DNA of 64,000 bases from Rathayibacter sp. Leaf185 (GCF_001423885.1 NZ_LMPP01000002.1:62001-126000); one strand, 5' to 3'. Positions 33,127 to 41,834 are shown, counted from the first letter of the stretch. Numbers and translations: made by a program. The notes: generated by a model from the sequence alone, not told the origin.

Positions 33127-34394
33127 TGGGCTCGTTCCAGACCGGGTCCTCCTTCGATTCAACGGCCTACTTCTACCCGTGGGACGTCGTGGGCGACCCC
33201 GCTGCCGCTCGGCGCATCGCGCGGTCGGGTGTCTCGAGCGTCACCCTGGCCGCCGCGTACCACTCCGTTCGGGCGGCGACGCCACGTCATCCCGGGCATC
33301 GCGTCGTCGAGGCCCGCACCGCCGCGCTGTACGTCCCCGTGCGGGAGCGCGCGTGGGCGGGTCAGCGCCTCACACCCGGCGACGGTGCGGCATGGGCCGG
33401 ACACGACTCGTTCGCCAGGGCTCGCGATGCACTCGCCCAGGCGGGTCTCGCCAGCCAGGCCTGGCTCGCGCTGACGCACGCCGACGGAATCGCAGCGGGT
33501 GGTACGTCGTCACCGGTCGCGCCCGACCTGTGCACGACGAACGCGTTCGGCGACGTCTACATCTACTCTCTCTGCCCCTCGAGCGAAGAGGTCCGGCAGT
33601 ACGCCGCCACGCTGACCTCCGAGTGCGTCGCACTGGCGGGCGTCGACAGCGTGATCCTCGAGGCCGTGGGCCCGATGGGCTTCGGCCATCTGAGCGCGCA
33701 CGAGAAGACCGCGGGGGCCGACTACGGCCCTCTCGAAGAGGCACTCCTGTCGGTGTGCTTCTGCGCGGCATGCTGCTCGGCCTACGACGAACGGGGCGGG
33801 GCGGATGCTCTGCGGCAGTCGGTCCGCGAGGCGCTCTCCCGCGCACCCGACACCTCAGCGACGCTCGACGACGGCCTGCGGGGCGCTCTCGGCGACACGA
33901 CCGCCGACGTGCTGCTCGAGACCCGGCGGTCGGCCTCACTCGAGCTCCGGACAGCCGTGCTCGACGCGGCTCGATCAGCCGGCGCGTCGAGGGTGACCCT
34001 GCACTGCTCGAGCGAGGTCTGGGCGACGGGGCCGTTCGGCGCTCTTCTCGACGACGCGCGCGACCTGGACGGTGTCGTCGCCGCCGCCTGGGCGCAGGGG
34101 TCGGAGAGCGTCGCCGAGGTCTCACGACTCGCCGGAGCAGCGCATCCCTCGCTCGCCATCGGGGCGTACTGCACGGTCCTGCCCCCCACCCCGATCGATG
34201 TCCAGCAGACCGTCCGGCACTGGTCCGCCCTCCTCGAGGCCGGCGCCACCGAGCTGCACCTGTACCACGCCGGTCTGGCCTCGGATGCTCGGCTCGGCCT
34301 GCTCGAAGCGGCGCTCGACCAGGTCGAGGCTACCGACTCCACCCGGACCCCCACTGCGCCGTCACCCCTCTCGAAGGAGCCCTCCCATGACTGA
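33126..34394 (+). CDS. Uncharacterised protein of the aldarate operon with a Cys-rich motif
   Basis: A 422-residue protein without a signal peptide or transmembrane segment. I do not recognise a named family. Conserved-looking features are AYFYPWDVVGDPAAARRIAR near the start, VTLAAAYHSVRAATPRHPGH, YSLCPSSEEVRQYAA, VILEAVGPMGFGHL followed by HEKTAGADYGPLEE, and a cysteine cluster LSVCFCAACCSAYDE near residue 205. The CxCxxC pattern at this place in a predicted TIM-like alpha/beta protein is reminiscent of glycosidase-like barrels with FCxxC motifs, but that is inference. It overlaps its neighbours on both sides (1 base with the dehydratase, 8 with the aldolase), so it is tightly co-translated with aldarate catabolism and is probably an enzyme of that pathway or a related glycosidase. 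Confidence 0.85.
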   Translation: MGSFQTGSSFDSTAYFYPWDVVGDPAAARRIARSGVSSVTLAAAYHSVRAATPRHPGHRVVEARTAALYVPVRERAWAGQRLTPGDGAAWAGHDSFARARDALAQAGLASQAWLALTHADGIAAGGTSSPVAPDLCTTNAFGDVYIYSLCPSSEEVRQYAATLTSECVALAGVDSVILEAVGPMGFGHLSAHEKTAGADYGPLEEALLSVCFCAACCSAYDERGGADALRQSVREALSRAPDTSATLDDGLRGALGDTTADVLLETRRSASLELRTAVLDAARSAGASRVTLHCSSEVWATGPFGALLDDARDLDGVVAAAWAQGSESVAEVSRLAGAAHPSLAIGAYCTVLPPTPIDVQQTVRHWSALLEAGATELHLYHAGLASDARLGLLEAALDQVEATDSTRTPTAPSPLSKEPSHD

Positions 34395-35037
34395 GCTGAC
34401 CCGTCGACTCGGCGACCGACCGATCGTGGCCGTGCTGCGCGCCTCCGAGTCGACCGCCTTCATCCCCGTCTGCGATGTGCTGTTCGACGAGGGCTTCCCG
34501 GCTGTCGAGATCACGATGACGACGCCCGGAGCCCTGCAGGTCATCGCGGACATCCGCAGACGGATGCCCGCCGACGCGGTGGTCGGCGCCGGCACGGTTC
34601 GCACGCTCGCTCAGGTCGACGGCGCGATCGACGCCGGGGCGCAGTTCCTTGTCAGTCAGATCACCTCGCCCGAGCTCGTCGCCGCTGCGGCGGCGCGCGG
34701 AGTGCCCTTCATCCCCGGTGCCCTCACCCCGACGGAGATCGTCCATGCGTGGGAGCTCGGGGTCGAAGCGGTCAAGGTGTCGCCCATCGGGCCGGTCGGC
34801 GGCCTCGACTATCTCGCAGAGCTCATCGGGCCCCTCCCCGAGATCGCCCTGTTCCCCACCGGCGGCGTCCTGATCAGCCAGGCGGCGGACTACCTCGACA
34901 CCGGTGCTTCGATCATCGGCCTGAGCAGGGATCTCGTTCGCGACGCCTTCAACGACGGCAGCCTCGATGAGCTGCGCGAGCGCGCTCGCTTCGTGGTCGG
35001 CTCCGTCGCGGCGCGCCGGACCGCACAGCCGGCCTGA
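34387..35037 (+). CDS. KDPG/KHG aldolase family (Eda-like)
   Basis: A 216-residue class I aldolase with the Eda-type small (beta/alpha)8 barrel. The catalytic glutamate is E41 in VEITMTTPGAL, and the Schiff-base lysine is K130 in VEAVKVSPIGPVGGLDY. VGAGTVRTLAQVDGAIDAGA and PTGGV are phosphate/carboxylate-binding loops. The arginine of the E. coli EVTLRT motif is threonine here. Eda enzymes cleave 2-keto-3-deoxy acids to pyruvate and an aldehyde. Next to glucarate dehydratase and tartronate semialdehyde reductase it may cleave keto-deoxy-glucarate, a job normally done by the unrelated GarL; that is inference. The start overlaps the previous gene by 8 bases. Confidence 0.88.
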   Translation: MTELTRRLGDRPIVAVLRASESTAFIPVCDVLFDEGFPAVEITMTTPGALQVIADIRRRMPADAVVGAGTVRTLAQVDGAIDAGAQFLVSQITSPELVAAAAARGVPFIPGALTPTEIVHAWELGVEAVKVSPIGPVGGLDYLAELIGPLPEIALFPTGGVLISQAADYLDTGASIIGLSRDLVRDAFNDGSLDELRERARFVVGSVAARRTAQPA

Positions 35038-35083
35038 CTCCTTCTCCCATCCCGTCTCACCCACACACAGATCCAGGAACCTC

Positions 35084-35977
35084 ATGCAGAAGATCGCCTT
35101 CATCGGACTCGGGATCATGGGACTGCCCATGGCGAAGAACCTCGTCGACGCCCGCTTCCACGTCACCGGCTTCAACCGCTCCAGCGCCAACCTCGACGCT
35201 CTCGTCGAGCACGGCGGGCGGCGAGCCGGCAGCGTCGCCGAGGCCGTGGACGGTGCCGACGTCGTCATCACCATGCTGCCCGATTCCCCCGACGTCGAGG
35301 AGGTGGTACTCGGAGAGGGCGGAGTGCTGGACTCGGCGAAGAGCGGCGCCCTGCTCATCGACGCGAGCTCGATCGCCCCCGCGACGGCCCGCCGAGTAGC
35401 GGACGCGGCCGCAGCCGTCGGAGTGCGGGCGCTGGACGCCCCGGTCAGCGGAGGCGAGCAGGGCGCCATCGACGGCGCGCTCTCGATCATGGTCGGCGGT
35501 GCGGCCGAGGACTTCGAGGCCGCGCGCGACGTCTTCGCCGCGATGGGGAGCACGATCGTGCACGTCGGCCCCAGCGGGTCGGGCCAGACAGTCAAAGCCG
35601 CGAACCAGCTCATCGTCGCCGGCACGATCCAGCTGGTCGCCGAGGCCCTCACCTTCCTCGACGCCCACGACGCCGACCTCGAGGCCGCCGTGAGCGTGCT
35701 CGCCGGAGGCCTCGCCGGAAACCGCATCCTCGATCGCAAGGCGGCCGGGATGATCGCGCACTCCTTCGCGCCGGGGTTCCGCATCGAACTGCACCACAAG
35801 GACCTCGGCATCGTGCTCGCCGCCGCCCGGGAAGCAGGAGTGGTCGTCCCCGTCGGAGCGCTGCTCGGTCAGCTCATGGCGTCGATGGTCGCGAACGGCG
35901 ACGGCGGGCTCGACCACTCCGCCCTGCTCCTCGGAGTGGAGCGCCTCTCGGGCCGGGGGAGCGTGGGGGGCGCATGA
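35084..35977 (+). CDS. garR: 2-hydroxy-3-oxopropionate (tartronate semialdehyde) reductase
   Basis: A 297-residue beta-hydroxyacid dehydrogenase. IAFIGLGIMGLPMAKNL is the NAD(P)-binding GxGxxG with the family's MG, DAPVSGGEQGAIDGALSIMV is the substrate-binding motif, and K171 in GQTVKAANQLI is the catalytic lysine at its standard position. In aldarate pathways this enzyme reduces tartronate semialdehyde to D-glycerate. It directly follows the aldolase, which supports this role over 3-hydroxyisobutyrate dehydrogenase. The end overlaps the start of the GH36 gene (ATGATGA), so the two are coupled. Confidence 0.9.
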   Translation: MQKIAFIGLGIMGLPMAKNLVDARFHVTGFNRSSANLDALVEHGGRRAGSVAEAVDGADVVITMLPDSPDVEEVVLGEGGVLDSAKSGALLIDASSIAPATARRVADAAAAVGVRALDAPVSGGEQGAIDGALSIMVGGAAEDFEAARDVFAAMGSTIVHVGPSGSGQTVKAANQLIVAGTIQLVAEALTFLDAHDADLEAAVSVLAGGLAGNRILDRKAAGMIAHSFAPGFRIELHHKDLGIVLAAAREAGVVVPVGALLGQLMASMVANGDGGLDHSALLLGVERLSGRGSVGGA

Positions 35978-38172
35978 TGCGTGCAGCGGAGCCACAAAGG
36001 AGCGCGAAAACCGTCCGAGCCACTCAGGAGCCGTCCTCCGTGGCGGATGTCGTCACACCCACCGAGGAGATCTTCGTCTGGCGAGCCGGGGCCCTGACGG
36101 TGTCCTTCGGCTCGGGGGAGCACCCGGTCCGGATCGTGGGCGTGAACGCCGGACCGGAGCAGGTGGTCACCGAAGCGACGCAGCCACTCGTCGAGGCCAT
36201 CGTCACCGGCGACGGCCGCGCTCGGAACACGACTCGGTTCACGCATACCGGCGTAGGAGCGCGCCTTCGTCTCGTCGACGTCCGAGAATCGACGATCGAC
36301 GGCGTCGCGCACCTCGAGATCGATCAGCGCGATGCTCGGACGGGTCTCGTCGTGACGGTGGCCTTCACGGCGTCTCCCGACATCGCGGGTGCCCGTGTCA
36401 GGACCTCGGTCCGCAACGAGGGTCCGACGCCGGTCGTACTGGAGGCGCTGTCCACGGTTGCGATCGGTGCGCTGGTCAGTCACGGAGACGATCCGCACGA
36501 CGCGCTGCTGCACTCGGGATCGGGTGAGCAGCTCGCTGAGAACCGGTGGGTGGTGACGAAAGCCTGGTCGCAGGCAGGGCTCGGCGATTTCCACTCCGGG
36601 ACCAACCATCAGCCCGGACGCGGATACACCGCAGCGACAGGGACCTCGACCTGGACGACGGCTCGCGCGCTGCCCACGGGGGTACTCGAGCACCCCCGAT
36701 CCGGTCGCGCGATCGCCTGGCAGATCGAGCACAACGGCGGCTGGCGCTGGGAGATCGACAACCAGCGCGAAGGCGAGGACGCGCTGGCTCTCGTCCTGCT
36801 CGGTCCGACGGACCTCCATCATCACTGGGCCGAGGAACTCGTCCCCGGAGCGAGCTTCGAGTCCGTCCCCGCATCGTTCACAGTCGGCAGCGCCGGCGCA
36901 GCGAGCGCAGTCGCCGAGCTGACACGGCACCGTCGCTGGCTCCGACGAGCGCAGCGAGCGGACAGTTCCTCGCTCCTCGTCTTCAACGACTTCATGAACA
37001 CGATCCTCGGCGATCCGACGACCGAGCGGCTGCTCCCCCTCATCGCGGCTGCCGCCGCGGTCGGGGCGGAGTGCTTCTGCATCGACGCCGGCTGGTACGA
37101 CGACAGCGAGGAGGGGGACTGGTGGCCGAGCGTCGGCGAATGGCTCCCGTCGACACGACGGTTCCCCGGTGGCGGACTGGCTCGAGTCACTGACGAGATC
37201 CGTTCCCACGGAATGAAGGTGGGCATCTGGGTCGAGCCCGAGGTCATCGGCGTCCGCAGCCCCCTCGCCGACGCACTCCCGGCCGAGGCTTTCCTCCAGC
37301 GACACGGGATCCGGGTCCGCGAACACGACCGCTACTTCCTCGATCTGCGCAACGAGGCCGCCCGAGAGCACCTCGATCGGACCTTCGATCGACTCATCGC
37401 CGACTTCGGCGTGCGCTTCTTCAAACTCGACTACAACGTCACTCCCGGCGCGGGGACGGACCTCGACGCCTTCTCGGCCGGGGCGGGGCTCCTCGCGCAC
37501 AACCGCGCGCACCTGAGCTGGTTCGCCGCGCTCCGAGCTCGGCATCCGGACGTGGTGTTCGAGAACTGCAGCTCGGGCGCCATGCGCTCCGACTTCGGGA
37601 TGATGGAGGTCTTCGACCTGCAGTCGACGTCGGACCAGCAGGACTTCCGGCTGTACCCGCCCATTGCCGCCGCCGCACCGATGCAAATGCTCCCGGAGCA
37701 GGCGGCCAGCTGGGCGTACCCGCAGCCGTGGATGAGCCAGGACGAGATCGCGTTCACCATGGTGACGGGCTTGTCCGGCCGTCTCTACCTGTCCGGTTTC
37801 CTGAACCGGATGAACGAGGAGCAGTTCGCCCTCGTCGAAGAGGCGGTCCGAGTGTTCACCGCAGTGCGTTCCGACATCGCGGACGCCGTTCCCGAGTGGC
37901 CGAGCGGCTACCCGGACTGGGAGGCACCCGCACTCTCGCTGCGGCTCCGATGCTCCGGCCGGTCGCTGCTCTACGTGTGGCATCGGAGCGAATCGACCAC
38001 CGAGACCCTCGAGCTCGACCTCGGCGCGAACAAGACGCCGACCTCGCTCCGGCAGATCTATCCGGTGTCCGCGACGGCCTGGACGATCTCCGGAAACGGG
38101 AACGGCCGGATCGCTCTCACCCCGCCTACCCCCGGTGTTTCCGCACGGATCTATGAACTCACCATCGACTGA
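35974..38172 (+). CDS. Alpha-galactosidase, glycoside hydrolase family 36
   Basis: A 732-residue retaining alpha-galactosidase. An N-terminal beta-supersandwich of about 320 residues precedes the catalytic barrel. The nucleophile is D486 in FFKLDYN, and the acid/base is D554 in STSDQQDF. FCIDAGWYDDSEEGDWWPSV, MKVGIWVEPEVI and FENCSSGAMRSDFGM are GH36 hallmarks. No signal peptide is seen, so it is cytoplasmic and acts on imported alpha-galactosides. Alternative starts at 35974 and 35977 both overlap the reductase stop. Its place in an aldarate operon suggests that the imported compound is an alpha-galactosyl conjugate of a uronic acid or that the operon handles mixed pectin fragments; this is inference. 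Confidence 0.92.
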   Translation: MMRAAEPQRSAKTVRATQEPSSVADVVTPTEEIFVWRAGALTVSFGSGEHPVRIVGVNAGPEQVVTEATQPLVEAIVTGDGRARNTTRFTHTGVGARLRLVDVRESTIDGVAHLEIDQRDARTGLVVTVAFTASPDIAGARVRTSVRNEGPTPVVLEALSTVAIGALVSHGDDPHDALLHSGSGEQLAENRWVVTKAWSQAGLGDFHSGTNHQPGRGYTAATGTSTWTTARALPTGVLEHPRSGRAIAWQIEHNGGWRWEIDNQREGEDALALVLLGPTDLHHHWAEELVPGASFESVPASFTVGSAGAASAVAELTRHRRWLRRAQRADSSSLLVFNDFMNTILGDPTTERLLPLIAAAAAVGAECFCIDAGWYDDSEEGDWWPSVGEWLPSTRRFPGGGLARVTDEIRSHGMKVGIWVEPEVIGVRSPLADALPAEAFLQRHGIRVREHDRYFLDLRNEAAREHLDRTFDRLIADFGVRFFKLDYNVTPGAGTDLDAFSAGAGLLAHNRAHLSWFAALRARHPDVVFENCSSGAMRSDFGMMEVFDLQSTSDQQDFRLYPPIAAAAPMQMLPEQAASWAYPQPWMSQDEIAFTMVTGLSGRLYLSGFLNRMNEEQFALVEEAVRVFTAVRSDIADAVPEWPSGYPDWEAPALSLRLRCSGRSLLYVWHRSESTTETLELDLGANKTPTSLRQIYPVSATAWTISGNGNGRIALTPPTPGVSARIYELTID

Positions 38173-38205
38173 TCCGGCTGCTCCTTCGTCATCTCGTGCC
38201 GCCTG

Positions 38206-39132
38206 ATGGGCAGCTCGGTTGCGATCGATGCCGGCCAGAGTGGCATCCGAGTCCGGGTCTTTGGCGGCAATGGCGGGGTATATGAGCTGGATACGTCGAG
38301 CCATCACGGGATCCGCACCGACGTACACCTCGGTAACGAACTAGAAGCGGTAGCGACCTCGATCATTGGTCAGATCGGTCAGGTGGAGGAGATAGCCGTA
38401 GGGTCTACTGGTTTCACTGGGAACGAGAACCTGCTCGGACTCGAAGCGCTAAGGGACCTCGGCGTGCAAAAGGTTCTGATAGCCCACGACTCGATCACTT
38501 CTTACCTCGGAGCTCTCGGCGAGCAACAGGGCGCTGTCGTCGCCGCAGGGACCGGAGTCGTCACGCTCGCCGTCGGAGCGGACGCAGTGGTGAGGGTCGA
38601 TGGCTGGGGCCACATCATGGGAGACGCGGGTAGCGGCTACTGGTTCGGGCGCGCAGCCCTCGACGCGGCCATGCGCGCCTACGACGGGCGCGGTCCTGAC
38701 ACGGTTCTACTCGATCGACTTCGAGACGAATTCGCTGACGTCGAGGAAGCCTATATCGCACTGCAAGCCGACCAAGCCCGCGTTCGACGAGTCGCATCCT
38801 TCTCCAGATGGGTGACAGAAGCAGAGAGTGACGGCGATCCAGTAGCTGCCGACATCTGTAAGAGAGGAGCGGTGGAACTCGCCCTCTCCGCTGCAACCGC
38901 GCTGGACAGAGTCAACATCAGTCTCGATGCAGAATCCCTCGTCTGCACTCTCGGTGGGATATTCAGGGCCCCTACTGTACGAATGAACTTCGAGACGGAA
39001 ATGAGAAGACGACGACCACATTCGCGTCTTGTTCTTGATGTTGGTGACGGCCTAGATGGAGCGTCTATGCTTCTTGACATCGCATCTAGCAGCCCGCTCA
39101 TTTCTCACGTCAAAGTAATTTTCTTCGGCTGA
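38206..39132 (+). CDS. BadF/BadG-type sugar kinase-like ATPase
   Basis: A 308-residue ASKHA-fold ATPase resembling N-acetylglucosamine kinases of the BadF/BadG/BcrA/BcrD family. Phosphate-1 motif is AIDAGQSGIRVRVFG, IAHDSITSYLGAL holds the catalytic aspartate, VVAAGTGVVTLAVG is phosphate-2, and GHIMGDAGSGYWFGR follows. It is probably a sugar kinase. The DNA is clearly less GC-rich than the rest of the window and uses codons rare elsewhere here (ATA, AGA, CTA, TTT), which suggests recent acquisition. It follows the galactosidase by 33 bases and may phosphorylate a released sugar. Confidence 0.82.
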   Translation: MGSSVAIDAGQSGIRVRVFGGNGGVYELDTSSHHGIRTDVHLGNELEAVATSIIGQIGQVEEIAVGSTGFTGNENLLGLEALRDLGVQKVLIAHDSITSYLGALGEQQGAVVAAGTGVVTLAVGADAVVRVDGWGHIMGDAGSGYWFGRAALDAAMRAYDGRGPDTVLLDRLRDEFADVEEAYIALQADQARVRRVASFSRWVTEAESDGDPVAADICKRGAVELALSAATALDRVNISLDAESLVCTLGGIFRAPTVRMNFETEMRRRRPHSRLVLDVGDGLDGASMLLDIASSSPLISHVKVIFFG

Positions 39133-39396
39133 AGAATGGGTCTCGAGGAGGCCGAGTCCTTGACAAGCTCAGGTCGCCTGCGAACCGTGGGAAAAGATCA
39201 GAACATCCTGCGACATGCCAACCACTCGGTACTGAGGGGCCGGGCGCCGGCAGGAGGCACGGGTGCACATCGAGCAACTTCGTCAGATCAACCGACATAA
39301 TATCAACTATCGGCGGTATGTTGCTCAATGCGTCGATGGCTGTACCCCCGCTCCCCGTTCTCGAGGGACCGCCGAGTCGAGCCGGATACTCAAGGG

Positions 39397-39852
39397 ATGA
39401 CATCACCACTCGTCTCGGCCGTCGCTCACTCCGGCCTCACCGTGACCGATCTCGACGACTCGGTGGAACTGTGGTGCTCCGGTCTCGGCTTCACACTCGA
39501 ACGCACCTTCACGCTCGATGCGGACATCACGGTCGCGACCACGGGCGTCGACGGAACGACGATCCGGGGAGCGGTGGTGACGCTCGGAGACCACCGAGTC
39601 GAGCTGCTGCAGTACGACCCCCCTCGGTCGGCTCGAGCAGCCGGCTCACCCGCGGACATCGGCACGGTGCACATCGCGCTGACGGTCTCGGACCTCGACC
39701 GGGTGCTGGGCCTGTGTGCGGGGCACGGTTGGCGGCCGGTCGGTCCGCCCCACCGGATGACCAGCGGCGCCCGAGCGGGTACGCGCATCGTCTACCTCGA
39801 GGGTGCGCTCGGCGGCTTCCTCGAACTGATCGCGCCACCGCGACTTCCCTAG
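39397..39852 (+). CDS. VOC-family (glyoxalase-like) protein
   Basis: A 151-residue protein with two beta-alpha-beta-beta-beta units of the vicinal oxygen chelate fold: VAHSGLTVTDLDDSVELWCS with a conserved histidine, HRVELLQY with a glutamate metal ligand, VHIALTVSDLDRVL with the second histidine, and GGFLELIAPP with the final glutamate. All four metal ligands appear present, so a metal-dependent isomerase, epimerase or dioxygenase activity is possible. GATACT lies six bases before the ATG and no properly spaced ribosome binding site exists, suggesting a leaderless message. The preceding 264 bases hold no gene. Confidence 0.83.
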   Translation: MTSPLVSAVAHSGLTVTDLDDSVELWCSGLGFTLERTFTLDADITVATTGVDGTTIRGAVVTLGDHRVELLQYDPPRSARAAGSPADIGTVHIALTVSDLDRVLGLCAGHGWRPVGPPHRMTSGARAGTRIVYLEGALGGFLELIAPPRLP

Positions 39853-40090
39853 CGCGGGCCTGCTCGGCCGCTCACGGAATCTGCGCTCAGCAACCTCGGG
39901 AAGCCTGCAACCGCCCCAGATCCACCGAGATGACAGTGAGGAAGCCGGTAGACGACGCGAAGCAGAGGGGGGACTCCTGTCGCCCCGCTCGGGCGGACTC
40001 CATGACCCCGAGGGAGGCACTCGGTCCAGGAGCGCCCGCTGGCCGGCAGGCGTCCGCTGCAGGGACGTGCAGGCTCCGCTCGCTCCCGAA

Positions 40091-40723
40091 TCAGCTCTTC
40101 GAGCCGGCGAGGGCGAGTGTGCCGCCGAGGCCGATCATCACGACGCCGCCGGTGCCGGTGAGGGTGGACATCCGCCGGGGGGAGGAGGCGAACCAGGCGC
40201 GCGCTGTGCCCGCCGCGAGGGCCCACACGCTGTCGCAGAGCAGTGCGAGAGCCTGGAAGGTGAGGCCGAGGAGGAGCAGCTGCGCCCAGACGGGGCCCGC
40301 GGCCGGGTCCACGAACTGCGGCAGGACGGCGACGAAGAAGGCGATCGTCTTCGGATTCGTCAGCCCGACGACGACCCCCTGGCGCAGGAGCGTCCACGAG
40401 GATGCGGGAGCGACAGGTGATGCGGCCGTGTGCGCGTGGCGGTGGCGGATCGCCTGGATCCCGAGCCAGACGAGGTAGGCGGCCCCCGCGAGCTTGAGGA
40501 CCGTGAAGGTGAGGATCGACGACGCCACGACGGCACCCACGCCGAACGCGACCGCCAGGACCGCCGGTGTGACTCCGAGCGCGTTCCCGATCACGCTCAG
40601 CACGCCGGCGCGGCGACCGAAGGCGATCGACCGGCTGATGGTGAAGAGGACGCTCGGCCCCGGAACCACGATCAGAGCGACCGACGCCAGGACGAACGTC
40701 AGGAAGTGCTCGGGGAGGATCAT
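40091..40723 (-). CDS. LysE/RhtB-family amino acid exporter
   Basis: A 210-residue membrane protein with about six helices. The start LTFVLASVALIVVPGPSVLF carries the PGP motif that defines the LysE/RhtB family, and GRRAGVLSVIGNALGVTP and VVGLTNPKTIAFFVAVLPQF are further family signatures. Such proteins export amino acids or derivatives such as homoserine, lysine or threonine. The start at 40723 has TATCGT six bases upstream and no ribosome binding site. No regulator is next to it. The 238 bases after its stop show no gene. Confidence 0.9.
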   Translation of the reverse strand: MILPEHFLTFVLASVALIVVPGPSVLFTISRSIAFGRRAGVLSVIGNALGVTPAVLAVAFGVGAVVASSILTFTVLKLAGAAYLVWLGIQAIRHRHAHTAASPVAPASSWTLLRQGVVVGLTNPKTIAFFVAVLPQFVDPAAGPVWAQLLLLGLTFQALALLCDSVWALAAGTARAWFASSPRRMSTLTGTGGVVMIGLGGTLALAGSKS

Positions 40724-40847
40724 GCCCGAACGATAGCGCTGCACCGTTCCCCTCGGGGATCGCCGTCACCAGGCCACACGTGATCGCGGCCGAGGTGATC
40801 GAGCGCGCCTCGACGCGAAGTCGACCAGCCCGAGGGACATGTCCCCG

Positions 40848-41195
40848 CTAGTCACGGACGAGGACGAGCACCCCGCCGCCGCCGAAGGCGAGGGTGCTCA
40901 CGATGAGGCCGACCGTCGCGGAGAGGTTGTCGTGGCGGATCGTCTGTGCGCCGACGTCGTCGCCGTCGACGTCGTACGTGCAGGACACCCCGACGGGCAG
41001 GAGAGTGGGTTCTCCCGTCACGCGAGTCGGCTCGAAGAAGGGACCGCCGGCGTCGGGGAACGGTCCTCGCGCGCACTGGACATCCAGCGGATCCAGTCCG
41101 TTGAACGCCCAGCCGACTGCGATCGAGGCGAGACCGAGCGGTACAGACACGAGCAGGAGCGCCCAGCCGGGCAGTCGTCTCCTCAGCGGCCGCAT
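40848..41195 (-). CDS. Small two-helix membrane protein
   Basis: A 115-residue protein of unknown family. It has an arginine-rich N terminus, a first transmembrane helix (GWALLLVSVPLGLASIAVGW), an extracytoplasmic loop with two cysteines (DVQCARG and GVSCTYD), and a second helix near the C terminus (TVGLIVSTLAFGGGGVLVLV). ATG 41195 is preferred over GTG 41201 because TAGCCT lies exactly six bases upstream, a leaderless arrangement. It diverges from the broken membrane gene at 41317, which also encodes a small membrane protein. Confidence 0.65.
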   Translation of the reverse strand: MRPLRRRLPGWALLLVSVPLGLASIAVGWAFNGLDPLDVQCARGPFPDAGGPFFEPTRVTGEPTLLPVGVSCTYDVDGDDVGAQTIRHDNLSATVGLIVSTLAFGGGGVLVLVRD

Positions 41196-41316
41196 GCGCA
41201 CAGGCTACGTGCGCCGTCGCGGACGACATTCCGCCGCGTTCCCGAGTCCTCGACGGTCGTGGTCCTAGGCGCGGACGACTCCCGGCTGTTCACCGAGCGC
41301 TTCTACCGTCGTCCTC

Positions 41317-41834
41317 ATGGGACTCACCGGGCGGAAGGCGTCGATCGTCCTCACTGTGCTCTCGGTGATGATCGGGCTCCTGCTGCTGGGGCATGCGGCG
41401 GCGCAGGGGATCGGGGCGGCGACGTTCTGGTGGCCCTGCTGGTCGGAGGGGTACGAGAGCGCTGCGTGCTCCTCCCTGCAGTACGAGGCGCCGCCGCCCG
41501 CGTGGCTCGCTCCTCTATGGGTCTGGTTCGCGGAGGTGCTGCTCGCCATGGTGGTCATCGGCGCTTCCGTCGCCGCGGGAGACGTCTCGGTACCGCCGGC
41601 TTGGCGCTTGTCGCGGTGCTGGCATCGAGCATCCTGATCGACCTCGTCTTCACTCCGGCGATCAACGGGGGCTACACCTCGGCCGACAACCCGCCGGGGC
41701 TCGGTCTGATCGGCGCGGTGTTCCTGGCAATCGGAGGAGCACTGATGCTCCGCGTCGCGATGCCGTATCGCGGACCCGCGGCCGGGGCTGCAGGCTCTCG
41801 CGGAGACCAACGCTCGGCAGCATCGACGCGATGA
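41317..41834 (+). pseudogene. Frameshifted four-helix membrane protein gene
   Basis: The frame beginning at 41317 encodes a membrane protein (MGLTGRKASIVLTVLSVMIG, then WLAPLWVWFAEVLLAMVVIG) but collapses to arginine-rich sequence after about 41580. In another frame the membrane character resumes at once (GTAGLALVAVLASSILIDLV, then LGLIGAVFLAIGGALMLRVA) and ends at a stop at 41832-41834. One base is probably missing near 41581-41586. Intact, it would be about 170 residues with four helices and a cysteine-containing loop. TACCGT lies seven bases before the ATG. I do not recognise the family. Confidence 0.75.

Noticed and set aside
39160-39165. TTGACA as a minus-35 promoter box
   Set aside because: No minus-10-like sequence occurs at the right distance and no gene starts nearby.
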